From the NCBI RefSeq assembly GCF_020523825.1, contig NZ_JAJALK010000003.1, positions 556,713-620,712 on the forward strand: 64,000 bases of DNA, read 5' to 3'. The stretch is from Methylobacterium brachiatum. GTDB taxonomy: Bacteria; Pseudomonadota; Alphaproteobacteria; Rhizobiales; Beijerinckiaceae. Below, one piece after another: positions 25,989-35,185 of this stretch. How positions within the stretch are numbered: the stretch's first letter is position 1; each line of letters opens with the position of its first letter. Under the pieces are notes generated by a model. It worked only from the letters and a program-made list of their open reading frames with translations. It ran no database searches and had not been told where the DNA came from. The position numbers and the translations under genes were made by a program.

Positions 25989-26674
25989 CGCGTCGCCTCC
26001 CGCGCCGTGGCAGGGAGGGCCGGGCGGCGTACGGGGCCGCCGGTCAGCATCGCCCACAGCGTTCGCGGCACGAGCAGGGACAGCACGACGTGAACGACGA
26101 GGAAGCCGACCAGCACCGCCATGCCGGCGAAGTGGACGAGGCGCGCGCCCTGGAACCCGCCGAGCAGCGCGACGAGCCCGGAGAACTGGACCGGCTTCCA
26201 GATGGCCAGGCCGCTGACGACCTGGCCGATGCCGGCCAGGATGGCGACGATGTAGAGGATCTTCTGGACGGCGTTGTAGGTCGTGAGGTCCTCGTGCGCG
26301 AGCTTGAGCCGCAACGTGTCGCGGACGGTCTGCACGATTTCGCGCGGACGGATCGGCAGGAGGCGCTCGCGCAGGCGCCCGGTCGCGACGCCGTAGACGA
26401 GATAGGCGGCGCCGTTGGCGACCAGCACCCACATGGCGGCGAAGTGCCAGAGCAGGCTCTCGGCCGCCCAGGATCCGATCCGGGCCGACTTGGGGAAATA
26501 GATGCCGTGGATGATGACGGAATCGTCGTAGATGCCCCAGCCGGACCCGATCAGCACCACCATCGCCGCGGCGTTCGTCCAGTGCATGACCCGTACCGGC
26601 CAGGGATGCAGCCGGCGAGGCACAGCTGTGGACTGCGTCGGCGCAGTTCCAGGGTTGCCTCTCAACACGGACAT
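25985..26674 (-). CDS. Cytochrome b561-type membrane protein
   Basis: This 229-aa di-haem b561 has four main membrane helices: AAAMVVLIGSGWGIY, LWHFAAMWVLVANGAAYLVYG, ILYIVAILAGIGQVVSGLAI and HFAGMAVLVGFLVVHVVLSLL. Ligand histidines are visible in PVRVMHWTNA, LLWHFAAMW, RLVHFAGM and VVHVVLS. It passes electrons between the quinone pool and the Mo enzyme encoded downstream. It is the first gene of the long minus-strand operon and is divergent from an AraC regulator. Confidence 0.88.
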   Translation of the reverse strand: MSVLRGNPGTAPTQSTAVPRRLHPWPVRVMHWTNAAAMVVLIGSGWGIYDDSVIIHGIYFPKSARIGSWAAESLLWHFAAMWVLVANGAAYLVYGVATGRLRERLLPIRPREIVQTVRDTLRLKLAHEDLTTYNAVQKILYIVAILAGIGQVVSGLAIWKPVQFSGLVALLGGFQGARLVHFAGMAVLVGFLVVHVVLSLLVPRTLWAMLTGGPVRRPALPATAREATR

Positions 26675-26750
26675 GAACCGTGATCGCGTGGAAGGACGTC
26701 GAGCATCCCAGCGTGGCTTATGCTGCGTGCGTGCTTCACGGGTGTGGTTT

Positions 26751-26768
26751 GTTGTATCATGCTACAAC
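26751..26768. promoter_or_regulatory. Imperfect 18-bp palindrome in divergent promoter region
   Basis: GTTGTATCATGCTACAAC has 6-bp perfect arms and a single mismatched pair around a central CATG. It lies between the b561 operon (start 26674) and the AraC gene (start 26837), in a locally AT-richer stretch. This is the expected place for an operator controlling either or both genes. Confidence 0.45.
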
Positions 26769-26836
26769 TCCTAATTCATTTCGTCTTCCGGCACGATATC
26801 GTTTAAATCCGTTGCGCTTTGATTCGGTCGGCACAC

Positions 26837-27823
26837 ATGTCAGATCATGTATTAGTCAAATTACTATCGACTTTGACGGTGAGGGTTCATGCCTTCGCAT
26901 TCTGCGAGATTCAATCGGGGTGGCGATTGCGGAAGCAGGGCATCGCTGACGCCCTGCTCGTCCATTATGTCTTGTCAGGCACCGGGACTATCGTCGTCGG
27001 CGACCAGGAGCCCGTGGCCTTCGGGCCGAACAGCATGGTGATTCCGCCGCGCGGCGTTCCTCACTCCCTCGGTTTCGCCGGGGCCATGCACACGGTTACA
27101 GCTCGAGATGCGCTCAGGGTGCTTCCCGACGGCCTCGTCGCGCTGACGGCCGGCGACGGCAGTCGCGACATCCTCGTGGCTTGCGGCGCGATCTCGGCCA
27201 GTTACGCCGGCGCGCTCGGCCTCTTCGACCGCCTGCAGGGCGCATTGATCGAGGACCTGTCGGGCAACGACCGACTGCGGCACGCCTTCGCCTTCATGAT
27301 CGAGGAGTTGGTCCAGCCCGGACTCGGCACGCAGGAGGTGACGAGCGCGCTGATGAGGCAGTGCCTCGCCATTCTGCTGCGGGTTCACCTGAAGGAGCGG
27401 GGTACCAGTTCGCCAATCTTCGCGGCGCTGCGGGATCCGCGGCTCATGCGCGCCGTCGCGGCGGTCCTCGACGCACCCGGCGCCTCCCACACGGTCGATA
27501 GTCTCGCTGCACTCTGCGGGATGAGCCGGTCCGCGTTCGCCGAGCGGTTCTCCGCCATCTTCGGCGAGGGGCCCATCGAGTACCTGCACCGGGTCCGCCT
27601 GCGCCTCGCGGCACAGTTGCTGACGACGTCGCCCATGCCCGTGAAGGTCATCGCCGCAAGTGTGGGCTACACCAGTCGAAGCTACTTCTCGCATGCCTTC
27701 AAGGCGGCCTACGGCGTCGATCCGAGCGCATACCGCGGTCGATGCGCGGACGCGGCCAAGGCCATCGAACCCGGATCCAACGCGACCTTCGACTCCGCAC
27801 AGGATGTCACGGGCGAAGATTGA
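26837..27823 (+). CDS. AraC-family transcriptional regulator with cupin sensor
   Basis: This 328-aa protein has an N-terminal cupin (LLVHYVLSGTGTIVVGDQEPVAFGPNSMVIPPRGVPHSL spread over residues 40-80) and a C-terminal AraC double HTH (TVDSLAALCGMSRSAFAERFSAIFG; PVKVIAASVGYTSRSYFSHAFKAAYG; DPSAYR). This layout is that of the AraC_binding_2/cupin_6 group. It is divergent from the Mo-oxidoreductase operon and probably regulates it. ATG 26837 is taken as start; a TTG 18 bp earlier is possible. Confidence 0.88.
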   Translation: MSDHVLVKLLSTLTVRVHAFAFCEIQSGWRLRKQGIADALLVHYVLSGTGTIVVGDQEPVAFGPNSMVIPPRGVPHSLGFAGAMHTVTARDALRVLPDGLVALTAGDGSRDILVACGAISASYAGALGLFDRLQGALIEDLSGNDRLRHAFAFMIEELVQPGLGTQEVTSALMRQCLAILLRVHLKERGTSSPIFAALRDPRLMRAVAAVLDAPGASHTVDSLAALCGMSRSAFAERFSAIFGEGPIEYLHRVRLRLAAQLLTTSPMPVKVIAASVGYTSRSYFSHAFKAAYGVDPSAYRGRCADAAKAIEPGSNATFDSAQDVTGED

Positions 27824-28308
27824 GCGCGCGCTGGCCTGGAGAACCGGCAGCCCATGCGACGACGACATCGAGCCTACCATCTTCGCGATTTCCCGCTCGA
27901 TTTTGCGGATCGAAGGCAGGCATGGAAGCGGACTGGCGTGCGTTATCGTCCAAAACAGGTGCTGCGCCGCATATCCCGTGTCGACAATTTCAGATCGGTC
28001 GCAGTCCTATGGCGAGCGGCACCGTTGCGACGTGCGCGGCGGCCGCACGTGCATGAGGCGCCACATTCGAGGTGATCGCCTGACATGCGATGGAACAAGG
28101 CTTGTTTCACGTGCCGTCCGACCAGCGACGGACGCGGTGCGGCTTCCTGGTTCCCCCGCAGGAGCGAGTTCGCATCACCTTGGCCGAACTTCGCAACGCC
28201 GATTGCGAAGGCGCCAGCCGATACTTGCGGAACCGCTGGTAACGGACCGAGCGACACACGCGAAATAAATGTGACTAACCCTGATCGAGGATTGCGCCGG
28301 ATGTCGGC
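27824..28308. other. Intergenic stretch, no supported gene
   Basis: 485 bp between the AraC gene and the glycosyltransferase. Open frames here are arginine/alanine-rich shadows without family signatures. The AT-rich segment around 28255-28285 (CGAAATAAATGTGACTAACC) could be part of the promoter of the downstream gene. Confidence 0.4.
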
Positions 28309-29580
28309 ATGAAAGTTTTGATTGCAGCCAGCCCCCTTACGGGCCACGTCAACCCCCTGTTGGCTGTGGGACGACTGCTGGCCAGGCGCGGCGACACCGT
28401 CTTGGTGGTGACCGATCCTTCGTTTCGGCAGAAGGTCGAATCTTCGGGTTTGCGCCTCACAGCTTACGAAGACAGGGGTGCGGCGACCTATCTGGAGCCG
28501 CACCTGCCGCCTGGACCGGTGCGGTGGACGCACGAATTCGAGCACCGCTTCATCGAACCGATGGCGACGCAAGCCGCGGTTCTGCGCGAGACGATCCGGA
28601 CGGAGGCTCCGGATGTGATCGTGGCAGGCAGCCTGTTTCTTGGGATCTTGCCGCTTCTTCTCGATGCGACGACGTGCCGGCCTCCGATCATCGTACTCAA
28701 CATCAGCTTTCTGTTCCTCGACCGTCCCGACGATGCGCCGGTCGGCATGGGGCTGCTCCCGGCCCGGGACGACATCGAGCGTGCTCGCTACGCCGCATTG
28801 AAGGTGGGTCTCGATGCCTCATTCGTCCGACCGGTTCGCGCCCTCACCGACGCCCGCCTGGCCCGGCTCGGCGCGCGACCTTTGCCAGCCTCGTTGACCC
28901 AATCGCTCGCGATACTGCCCGACGCATTCCTGCAGCCGAGCGTCCGCGAGTTCGAGTACGATTTCGGTACGTTTCCTCCAGGACTGCGTTTTGTCGGGCT
29001 GCTGCCGACCACGCCGATGGCGGTCGCGGTACCGGAATGGTGGCCGGATCTGGAGAGCGGCAAGAGCATCATCCTAGTGACACAAGGCACGCTCGCAAAC
29101 GCTGATTTCAGCGAACTACTTGAGCCGACGCTCCAGGCGCTTGAGGGGCGCGACGATCTTCTCATCGTTGCAACAACTGGCGGGAGATCCGTAGAGGAGA
29201 TACACTGTGAAATACCGGCTAATGGCCGGGTCGCCACCTTTCTGCCTTTCGACGTGCTTCTCCCCAAAATCGATCTCCTGGTAACCAACGGGGGCTACGG
29301 AAGCGTCTCACAAGCTCTCGCCGCTGGCGTTCCGATTGTCTCCGCCGGCTTGACCGAGGACAAGGCCGAGGTCGGAGCCCGGATCGAGTGGTCGGGCGTC
29401 GGCTTGAATCTTGCGACGAACCGCCCGACCGTGGACGCCTTGCGTTGGGCCGTCGAGAGGGTGCTCACGGAGCAGCGGTTTCGCGAACGTGCTCGTGTGA
29501 TGGCACGGGCCTTCGCCGATCTGGACCCAGGGCGCGAGATCCTAGCTGCCATCGACGCTCTCACCCACGTGTCGGGGTAG
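28309..29580 (+). CDS. YjiC-type UDP-glycosyltransferase (GT1)
   Basis: This 423-aa GT-B enzyme begins MKVLIAASPLTGHVNPLLAV (acceptor domain). The C-terminal donor-binding region has FLPFDVLLPKIDLLVTNGGYGSVSQALAAGVPIV, split here over about residues 305-340. The family glycosylates small hydrophobic aglycones such as flavonoids, macrolides or sterols. The usual HxGGxGT motif is replaced by TNGGYGS, a variant seen in bacterial homologues. It is monocistronic in this window; its substrate is not evident. Confidence 0.88.
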   Translation: MKVLIAASPLTGHVNPLLAVGRLLARRGDTVLVVTDPSFRQKVESSGLRLTAYEDRGAATYLEPHLPPGPVRWTHEFEHRFIEPMATQAAVLRETIRTEAPDVIVAGSLFLGILPLLLDATTCRPPIIVLNISFLFLDRPDDAPVGMGLLPARDDIERARYAALKVGLDASFVRPVRALTDARLARLGARPLPASLTQSLAILPDAFLQPSVREFEYDFGTFPPGLRFVGLLPTTPMAVAVPEWWPDLESGKSIILVTQGTLANADFSELLEPTLQALEGRDDLLIVATTGGRSVEEIHCEIPANGRVATFLPFDVLLPKIDLLVTNGGYGSVSQALAAGVPIVSAGLTEDKAEVGARIEWSGVGLNLATNRPTVDALRWAVERVLTEQRFRERARVMARAFADLDPGREILAAIDALTHVSG

Positions 29581-29668
29581 AGTTTCGACTTTCGCTCTTA
29601 GCGGAACGCGCGCCAATCCCTCTTCTTTCAGGGAGAGGTTGTAGGCGCGCTCGCGGCGACAGCCGCGA

Positions 29669-30076
29669 TCAGCGACCTTGGTTCTCGATGTACTGCTTCA
29701 GGATCGAGAGCGGGGCGCCGCCCACCGACCCGGCGAAGTAGCTCGGTGTCCACAGCACGCCTCGGCTCTTCCTGACAGACCAGAACGAGGCGATCTCGGG
29801 GAACTCCTTCTTCAGCAGGCGGCTCGACACTCCCTTCAAGCTGTTGACCAGTTCCGAGAGCCGAACCTTCGGCGGATAGAACACCAGCAGGTGAACGTGG
29901 TCCCGCTCGCCGTTGAACTCGCGCAACTCGACCTCGAAGTCCGCACACACGCTGGCGAAGATCGCTTGGAGCCGGTCGAGGTGCGCACGGGTCAGCACCT
30001 TGCCCCGCCGCTTCGTCGTGAACACTAGGTGGGCGTGCAGGGTGAAGACGACGTGCCGCCCGGTGCGAAGCTCCAT
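29669..30076 (-). CDS. tnpA: IS200/IS605 transposase TnpA (Y1 HUH)
   Basis: This 135-aa single-strand transposase has the metal-binding HUH motif DHVHLLV (His60, His62) and the nucleophile Tyr129 in SILKQYIENQ. The segment HAHLVFTTKRRGKVLT is the family's N-terminal strand pair. It excises and inserts the element as a single-stranded circle through subterminal hairpins. Length and residues are normal, so it should be active. Confidence 0.93.
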   Translation of the reverse strand: MELRTGRHVVFTLHAHLVFTTKRRGKVLTRAHLDRLQAIFASVCADFEVELREFNGERDHVHLLVFYPPKVRLSELVNSLKGVSSRLLKKEFPEIASFWSVRKSRGVLWTPSYFAGSVGGAPLSILKQYIENQGR

Positions 30077-30092
30077 AGACCAAACCGTCTCG

Positions 30093-31186
30093 ATGCCCTA
30101 TGTCAAGGGCGTGACCACCCTTACAGACCAAACGGTTCTGAAGACCTTCAGCTTCCGCGTCAAGGACGCGACGAGCGGCTGATCGCGCTCGGCGATGCGG
30201 TCAATACGGTCTGGAACTACTTTAACGAGATCAGCATGCGCTCGGCACAGCGTGGTCCGATCTGGGCGGCCAAGAAGCAGCTTCGCGTTCTGACCAAGGG
30301 CAGTGGCAAGCTGCTCGGCCTTCCGTCGCAGGTCGTGCAAGAGATGATCAACCAGTACGTCATAAAACGGAAGGCTGCGCGCCGTCCGAAGCTTCGCTGG
30401 CGTGCGAGCCGTGGGCCCAGGCGGGCGCTCGGGTGGGTGCCGTTCACGAACCAAGACATCGCCCTCGACGGAACAACCGTGCTCCTGCGTGGCCAGCGCT
30501 TCCGCCTGTGGCTGCACCGCGCCGTCGAGGGGCGGATCAAGTCGGGCAACTTCAGCCAAGACGCGCGCGGCCGTTGGTACTGCAACCTCGTGTGCGAGGT
30601 GCCCCGTTCGCAGGGGCGCGGGCGCGATGACATCGGCGTCGATCTCGGGCTCAAGTCCGTCGCCAAGTGCTCGGACGGCACAGGACTTGAGCAGGCGCAG
30701 TTCTATCGCTGCCTCGAACCCAAGCTCGCCGAAGCGCAGCGCAAGAGGCGCAAGCGGCAGGTCAAATCGATTCACGCCAAGATCGCCAATCGGCGGAAGG
30801 ATGTGCTTCACAAATTCTCTCGGGCGCTCGTGGATCGCGCCCGCAAGATCACGGTCGGCGACGTGTCGGCCTCGGCTATGACGAAGACCCGGATGGCGAA
30901 GAGCGTGCTCGACGCCGGATGGTCTACGCTACGCGGCATGCTCCGGTACAAATGCGATCACGCAGGGGTCGCCTACGCCGAGGTGAACGAAGCCAACACG
31001 ACACGGACCTGTTCGTTCTGTGGGCGCCTCAGTGGACCCACGGGGCTGGCCGGTCTCAGCATCAGGCGGTGGACGTGCGGCGAGTGCGGATCAGAACATG
31101 AGCGCGACCAGAATGCCGCGCGGAATATCGCTCGTCTCGGATGTGAGACGCCGTGCCCGTCCGGGCATGGAAGCCCCGGCTTTTAA
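30093..31186 (+). pseudogene. tnpB: TnpB RNA-guided nuclease, frameshifted near the N-terminus
   Basis: The frame from ATG 30093 gives the expected N-terminus (MPYVKGVTTLTDQTVLKTF then FRVKDATSG) but stops at 30182. Homology resumes one frame over at about 30170 (LIALGDAVNTVWNYFNEIS) and continues to 31186. The C-terminal part has RuvC-I GVDLGLKS, a zinc ribbon CSFCG...CGECG and RuvC-III RDQNAARNI. At the usual RuvC-II position it reads VGDVSAS without Glu; a Glu in YAEVNEANTT just before the zinc ribbon could be the rearranged catalytic residue known in some TnpBs. A single indel makes the gene non-functional unless rescued. Confidence 0.8.
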
Positions 31187-31195
31187 GTCGGGGAG
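31154..31195 (+). ncRNA. Right-end hairpins / possible omega-RNA 3' region
   Basis: TGCCCGTCCGGGCA (31154-31167) and CCCCGGCTTTTAAGTCGGGG (about 31174-31193) form two adjacent stem-loops overlapping the tnpB stop. In IS605 elements this region ends the guide RNA (omega-RNA/reRNA) and contains the TnpA-recognised right end. The guide would be the host sequence just after about 31200. Structure read directly, function inferred. Confidence 0.45.
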
Positions 31196-31200
31196 ACATC

Positions 31201-31548
31201 ACGAAGGTGCATCATGACAGCGCGATGACGCCTTCACATAACGTCATGCAGGTGATCGAGAGCCCGTTCGATTCCTCGCACCGGTCGAAAAGCGCCGTCG
31301 GTTGGATCTGCAGCCCCGAATGTGGCGTGCACGATCGATGCACCTTCCACGCCTGACGTCGACGAACGGAAATCGGGACGGCCGCGCTGTCCCGATCCGG
31401 GCGGGCGAGCGGGAAAGAGCTTTCGGACGCTGTGAAGGCCGGGCAAGGACTGCACGGCTATCCAGAGTGTAAATCATCAAGATTCATGTTCCGCGTTCCG
31501 GTTTCAAACGTCGAATGTCTGTAACAGACCCGTGTTCAGGAGCTCCAG
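31201..31548. other. Intergenic stretch before the GGDEF-EAL gene
   Basis: About 350 bp without a credible gene. The region 31465-31530 is less GC-rich (AAATCATCAAGATTCATG) and should carry the promoter of the downstream signalling gene. Confidence 0.4.
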
Positions 31549-34500
31549 GTGCGGATTTTCGCACGCACGCATGACTTGAGAGATATCGCTAGCCGGCTTA
31601 TCGCTGCGGTTTTTGTCACCGATCCAATCGGTTATTCAGAAATATTTAGCGAATTCGGCCAACGGTCATTCGCCCGCATCCGCCAGAACGCTCTTCGCGC
31701 CATGTCGCCTCAGACCAAGCAACGACCGCCTGGACTCGCGGGCAGTGCTGCCCACATCCTGAGCCAACGTTGGCATGCCGCTCGGAAGCCGGGTATGGCG
31801 TTGCCGCCTTACGAAGAGATCGCTCTCGGCTCGCTCGGTCGTTTCGCCGATGGCACGGTGCTGGTGCGCCTCGACGGGCCAGATCTCGTCCACCTGCAAA
31901 CGGCATCAGCCGTCGCTACATGGCTCGAAGGGACGCCCCGTCATGCCGCCGGACACCAGCGGAGCGACTGCGCGCGGCTCTTGGATCAAATCGTGCGACG
32001 CGCCCTCCGGACCGGCCAGCCAGAGCGGCAGGTTGCAAGCCGCGTCGAGAACGGCATCGTCGAGGTTCACGAGATCCTCGCGTTGCCCCTGCACACGCAC
32101 TGGGGCTTCCCGGTCGCCCTCGTCCACGTCAGCGAACCCCAGACCCGATCCAGTCTCATCGAACAAGTCTACCAGTCGACCCGGGAAGGGGTTCTCGCCC
32201 TCGCGCCCGTGCGCGACGCGGACGGACAGCTGTGTGATCTGCAGATCGTCACCCTGAACGCCGGCGCCGCGCAGCTGATGCGCCGGTCGTTGGACAGCCT
32301 GTTGTGGCAGCATCTTTCCGAAGTCTACATGGGTCATCACGCGCAGGAGATCACAGCTCGCCTGTTCCGTGTCGTCGAGAACGGCGGAAGCGACAATTTC
32401 GAGCTGGAATTCATCGGGGACGATGCGGAATCCTACCTCAAGATCGCCGTAGCCCCACTCGGCGACCTGCTCGTAGTCACCCTCGTCGACATCACGGAGC
32501 TGCGCACCCGCGAAGCCTCCTTCCGGATGTTGTTCGAGGCCAACCCGGTTCCGATGTGGGTCTTGGACGCCGGATCCTTGCGCTTCCTCGACGTCAACAC
32601 CGCCGCCGTCGAGCACTACGGCTACAGCCGCGACCGCTTCCTGGCGATGACAGCCCACGACATCCGACCGGAGGCGGACCGTGCCGAACTGCAGATCGTC
32701 TTCGCGAACCGGACGAAGCCCTACGATGGCGAGCGGATCTGGCGTCATTGCAAGGCGGATGGATCGGTGATCCAGATCCTGCCTTACGTGCGTCCGCTCA
32801 TGCTGCGGGGCCGGCCGGCCGTGCTCGCTGCGAGCATCGACGTCACCGAGCGCCAGCTCGCCGAGGCGGAACTGCGCCGCACGCGCAGCTTCCTCGACAC
32901 GGTGATCGAGAACATCCCCGCGATGCTCTACGTGCAGGATGCGGTTGATCACCGCCTCCTGCTCGTCAACCGTGCCTGCGAGGCCCTGCTCGGCGTGCCG
33001 CGCGACGAACTGATCGGAGGGCCGTCGCATGCTCTGTTTCAGCACACGACGGCCCGGGCCGTGCTGGATCAGGACGCGGCGCTGTTTCGCGCCAGCGGTC
33101 GGGACGCGATCGTCGAGGAGCGTCAATTCGAGACGCGCGGCAACGGTACGCGCCTCCTGCACGTCAAGAAGCTCGCCGTGAGCGACGAGGAAGGGCGACC
33201 GCAGTACCTGCTCGGGATCGCCGAGGACGTGACGGAGCGCCGCGCCGTTGAGGCGCGGATCGCTCACATGGCACACCACGACCCGCTCACCGACCTGCCG
33301 AACCGTGCCTGCTTCCGCGAACGTCTGAGCGACGCGCTCGAGCGACAGCATCGTCATGCCGAGCCGGCGGCCGTGCTCTGCCTCGATCTCGACGGGTTCA
33401 AGGCAGTCAACGACACGCTGGGACACGCAGCCGGCGACGCGCTGCTGCGCGCGGTGGCGGATCGCCTCCGGCACTGCGTGCGCGAGGAGGACTTGGTCGC
33501 CCGCTTCGGCGGTGACGAGTTCGCCATCCTGCAGGCGAGCGCGCCGTCGCCTGAAGCTGCGGGCCAGCTCGCCGCGCGCCTGGTCGAGTGCTTGGCGCAG
33601 CCGTTCTCCATCATCGGTCAGAAGGTGGTGATCGGAGCGAGCCTCGGTATCGCGATGCTGCCGGGCGACGGGACCACGCCGGACCTTCTGCTCAACAACG
33701 CCGACCTCGCGCTGTATCAGGCCAAAGCGGAGCGACGCGGCACGTTCCGGTTCTTCGAGCCGGAGATGAACGCCCGCATCCAGGCGCGTCGTACGCTGGA
33801 GCGCGAGCTGCGCGAGGCGCTGAACACCGGCGCCTTGGAGCTGTTCTACCAGCCGCTCCTGAACCTGCGGGAGAACCGCATCAACGCCTGCGAGGCGCTG
33901 CTGCGCTGGCGCCATCCCGAGCGTGGCTTCGTCTCGCCGGCCGAGTTCATCCCGATCGCCGAGGAGACCGGCCTGATCGCGCCGATCGGCGAATGGGTCC
34001 TGCGCGAAGCGTGCCGGGAGGCGGCAACCTGGCCGGGCGAGATCAAGGTCGCGGTCAATCTCTCGCCCGTGCAGTTCCGTCAGCAGAGCCTCGTCCCGGC
34101 CGTCGTGTCGGCCCTGGCGAACGCCGGGCTCGATCCCAGCCGACTGGAGCTGGAGATCACGGAGTCGGTGCTGCTCGCCGACAGCGACGCCAACCTGGCG
34201 GTCCTACACCGGCTGCGCAACCTCGGCGTGCGCATCGCCATGGACGATTTCGGGACGGGCTACTCCTCCTTGAGCTATCTCCGGACGTTTCCCTTCGACA
34301 AGATCAAGATCGATCAGTCCTTTGTGCGCGAGCTCGGTGTCAACCGCCACTGCGCGGCGATCGTGCGGGCGGTGGCCGGACTCGGTGCCGATCTGGGCAT
34401 CACGACAGTGGCCGAAGGTGTCGAGACCGCGGCGCAGCGCGATCACCTGCAGCATGAGGGTTGCGACGAGATGCAGGGCTACCTGTTCAGCCGTCCGCTG

Positions 34501-34560
34501 CCGGTCGCCGATCTGCGGCAGCTGATCGCGGCGACTGAACAGGCCGCGCGAGCCGCCTGA
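31549..34560 (+). CDS. PAS-PAS-GGDEF-EAL cyclic-di-GMP signalling protein
   Basis: This 1003-aa protein has N-terminal PAS-like regions, two clear PAS domains (about residues 325-440, FRMLFEANPVPMWVLDAGSLRFLDVN, and 450-565, VIENIPAMLYVQDAVDHRLL), a GGDEF domain with intact ARFGGDEFAIL (about 655) and an EAL domain with CEALLRW (about 780), AVNLSPVQFR, LEITES, DDFGTGYSS and AEGVET. Both catalytic motifs look active, so it could make and degrade c-di-GMP under PAS control. The GTG start at 31549 is chosen for the AGGAG at 31538-31542. No membrane segment is evident. Confidence 0.9.
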   Translation: MRIFARTHDLRDIASRLIAAVFVTDPIGYSEIFSEFGQRSFARIRQNALRAMSPQTKQRPPGLAGSAAHILSQRWHAARKPGMALPPYEEIALGSLGRFADGTVLVRLDGPDLVHLQTASAVATWLEGTPRHAAGHQRSDCARLLDQIVRRALRTGQPERQVASRVENGIVEVHEILALPLHTHWGFPVALVHVSEPQTRSSLIEQVYQSTREGVLALAPVRDADGQLCDLQIVTLNAGAAQLMRRSLDSLLWQHLSEVYMGHHAQEITARLFRVVENGGSDNFELEFIGDDAESYLKIAVAPLGDLLVVTLVDITELRTREASFRMLFEANPVPMWVLDAGSLRFLDVNTAAVEHYGYSRDRFLAMTAHDIRPEADRAELQIVFANRTKPYDGERIWRHCKADGSVIQILPYVRPLMLRGRPAVLAASIDVTERQLAEAELRRTRSFLDTVIENIPAMLYVQDAVDHRLLLVNRACEALLGVPRDELIGGPSHALFQHTTARAVLDQDAALFRASGRDAIVEERQFETRGNGTRLLHVKKLAVSDEEGRPQYLLGIAEDVTERRAVEARIAHMAHHDPLTDLPNRACFRERLSDALERQHRHAEPAAVLCLDLDGFKAVNDTLGHAAGDALLRAVADRLRHCVREEDLVARFGGDEFAILQASAPSPEAAGQLAARLVECLAQPFSIIGQKVVIGASLGIAMLPGDGTTPDLLLNNADLALYQAKAERRGTFRFFEPEMNARIQARRTLERELREALNTGALELFYQPLLNLRENRINACEALLRWRHPERGFVSPAEFIPIAEETGLIAPIGEWVLREACREAATWPGEIKVAVNLSPVQFRQQSLVPAVVSALANAGLDPSRLELEITESVLLADSDANLAVLHRLRNLGVRIAMDDFGTGYSSLSYLRTFPFDKIKIDQSFVRELGVNRHCAAIVRAVAGLGADLGITTVAEGVETAAQRDHLQHEGCDEMQGYLFSRPLPVADLRQLIAATEQAARAA

Positions 34561-34728
34561 CGATCGCGCGCGCAACCCGGTTCGGACGAGGGCCGCATAT
34601 GAACCTGCAGCCTCGTCGCACGTCGCTCAGGCTGTGCGCACGCGTTCAGGAAAGGCTGGTATCGCGCTCCGCGGGATGTGAGAGCCCTGATTCGCTGCCC
34701 GGCGTCCGCTCGCACCGCGCCCGCTCGG

Positions 34729-34959
34729 ACCCCCGTTGGAGGCGGCCGCCGCTCGCATCGTCCCGATGCGCCCGGCGATGGTCTGCTCGGCCGCACTCGC
34801 GATGGCACGGGCGATCTCCTGGCCGACCTGATCCTGGTCGTCGGCGGCAGCGGCGACGGCGCGCGCCGTGCCACTCGACTGCGCGATCGTCGCCGCGATA
34901 CCGCCGACCGCGTCCGTTGTGCTTTGCGCTGCGGCATGGATCGCGTCGACCTGACCCAT
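34729..34959 (-). pseudogene. Methyl-accepting chemotaxis protein remnant
   Basis: The minus-strand translation GQVDAIHAAAQSTTDAVGG, IAATIAQSSGTARAVAAAAD, then QDQVGQEIARAIASAAEQT matches the C-terminal signalling helix of MCPs, with the typical I..I heptads and the QEIARA stretch. Only about 77 residues remain, without the hairpin tip or sensor, and the sequence then degenerates. It sits in the 625-bp gap between the GGDEF-EAL gene and the P460 genes. The rest of that gap holds nothing I can support. Confidence 0.6.
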
Positions 34960-35185
34960 GCTCCGGATCGTGAACGTCGCCTCTTTTTCGTGAACGCAAT
35001 CGCGCGTCGGCGCGGGCACCCTTACGCGTCGCCTGCGAACCGGGCGTGATCTTGCAGAGGGCTGGTCGTGTGCCTCATATCTCGGGCTGGCCCGGCAACC
35101 GGCCAGGAACACGCGCGCGTGCCGAACCGTCGAGCTTCGCCCTGACGCGCCGTTCGGGCCATGCCGCAATCCGGAGGATCCGAAA

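Larger units (their letters stand above)
29600..31200. mobile_element. IS200/IS605-family element with divergent tnpA and tnpB
   Basis: The element contains a Y1 HUH transposase gene (minus) and a TnpB gene (plus) starting 16 bp apart. The right end has two consecutive hairpins at 31154-31195, as expected for the subterminal structures recognised by TnpA. A hairpin-forming segment near 29620-29642 (CCTCT...AGAGG) may be the left end. The outer limits given are approximate. tnpB is frameshifted, tnpA looks intact. Confidence 0.75.

Noticed and set aside
29640..29668. Rho-independent terminator after the GT1 gene
   Set aside because: The short hairpin here fits the left end of the IS200/IS605 element better and has no T-tract.
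30140..30200. Programmed frameshift in tnpB
   Set aside because: No slippery heptamer is visible at the junction and programmed shifting is not typical of IS605 tnpB; a simple indel is more likely.
31906..33915. 669-codon minus-strand open frame
   Set aside because: Antisense to the PAS-GGDEF-EAL gene, which has all catalytic motifs.
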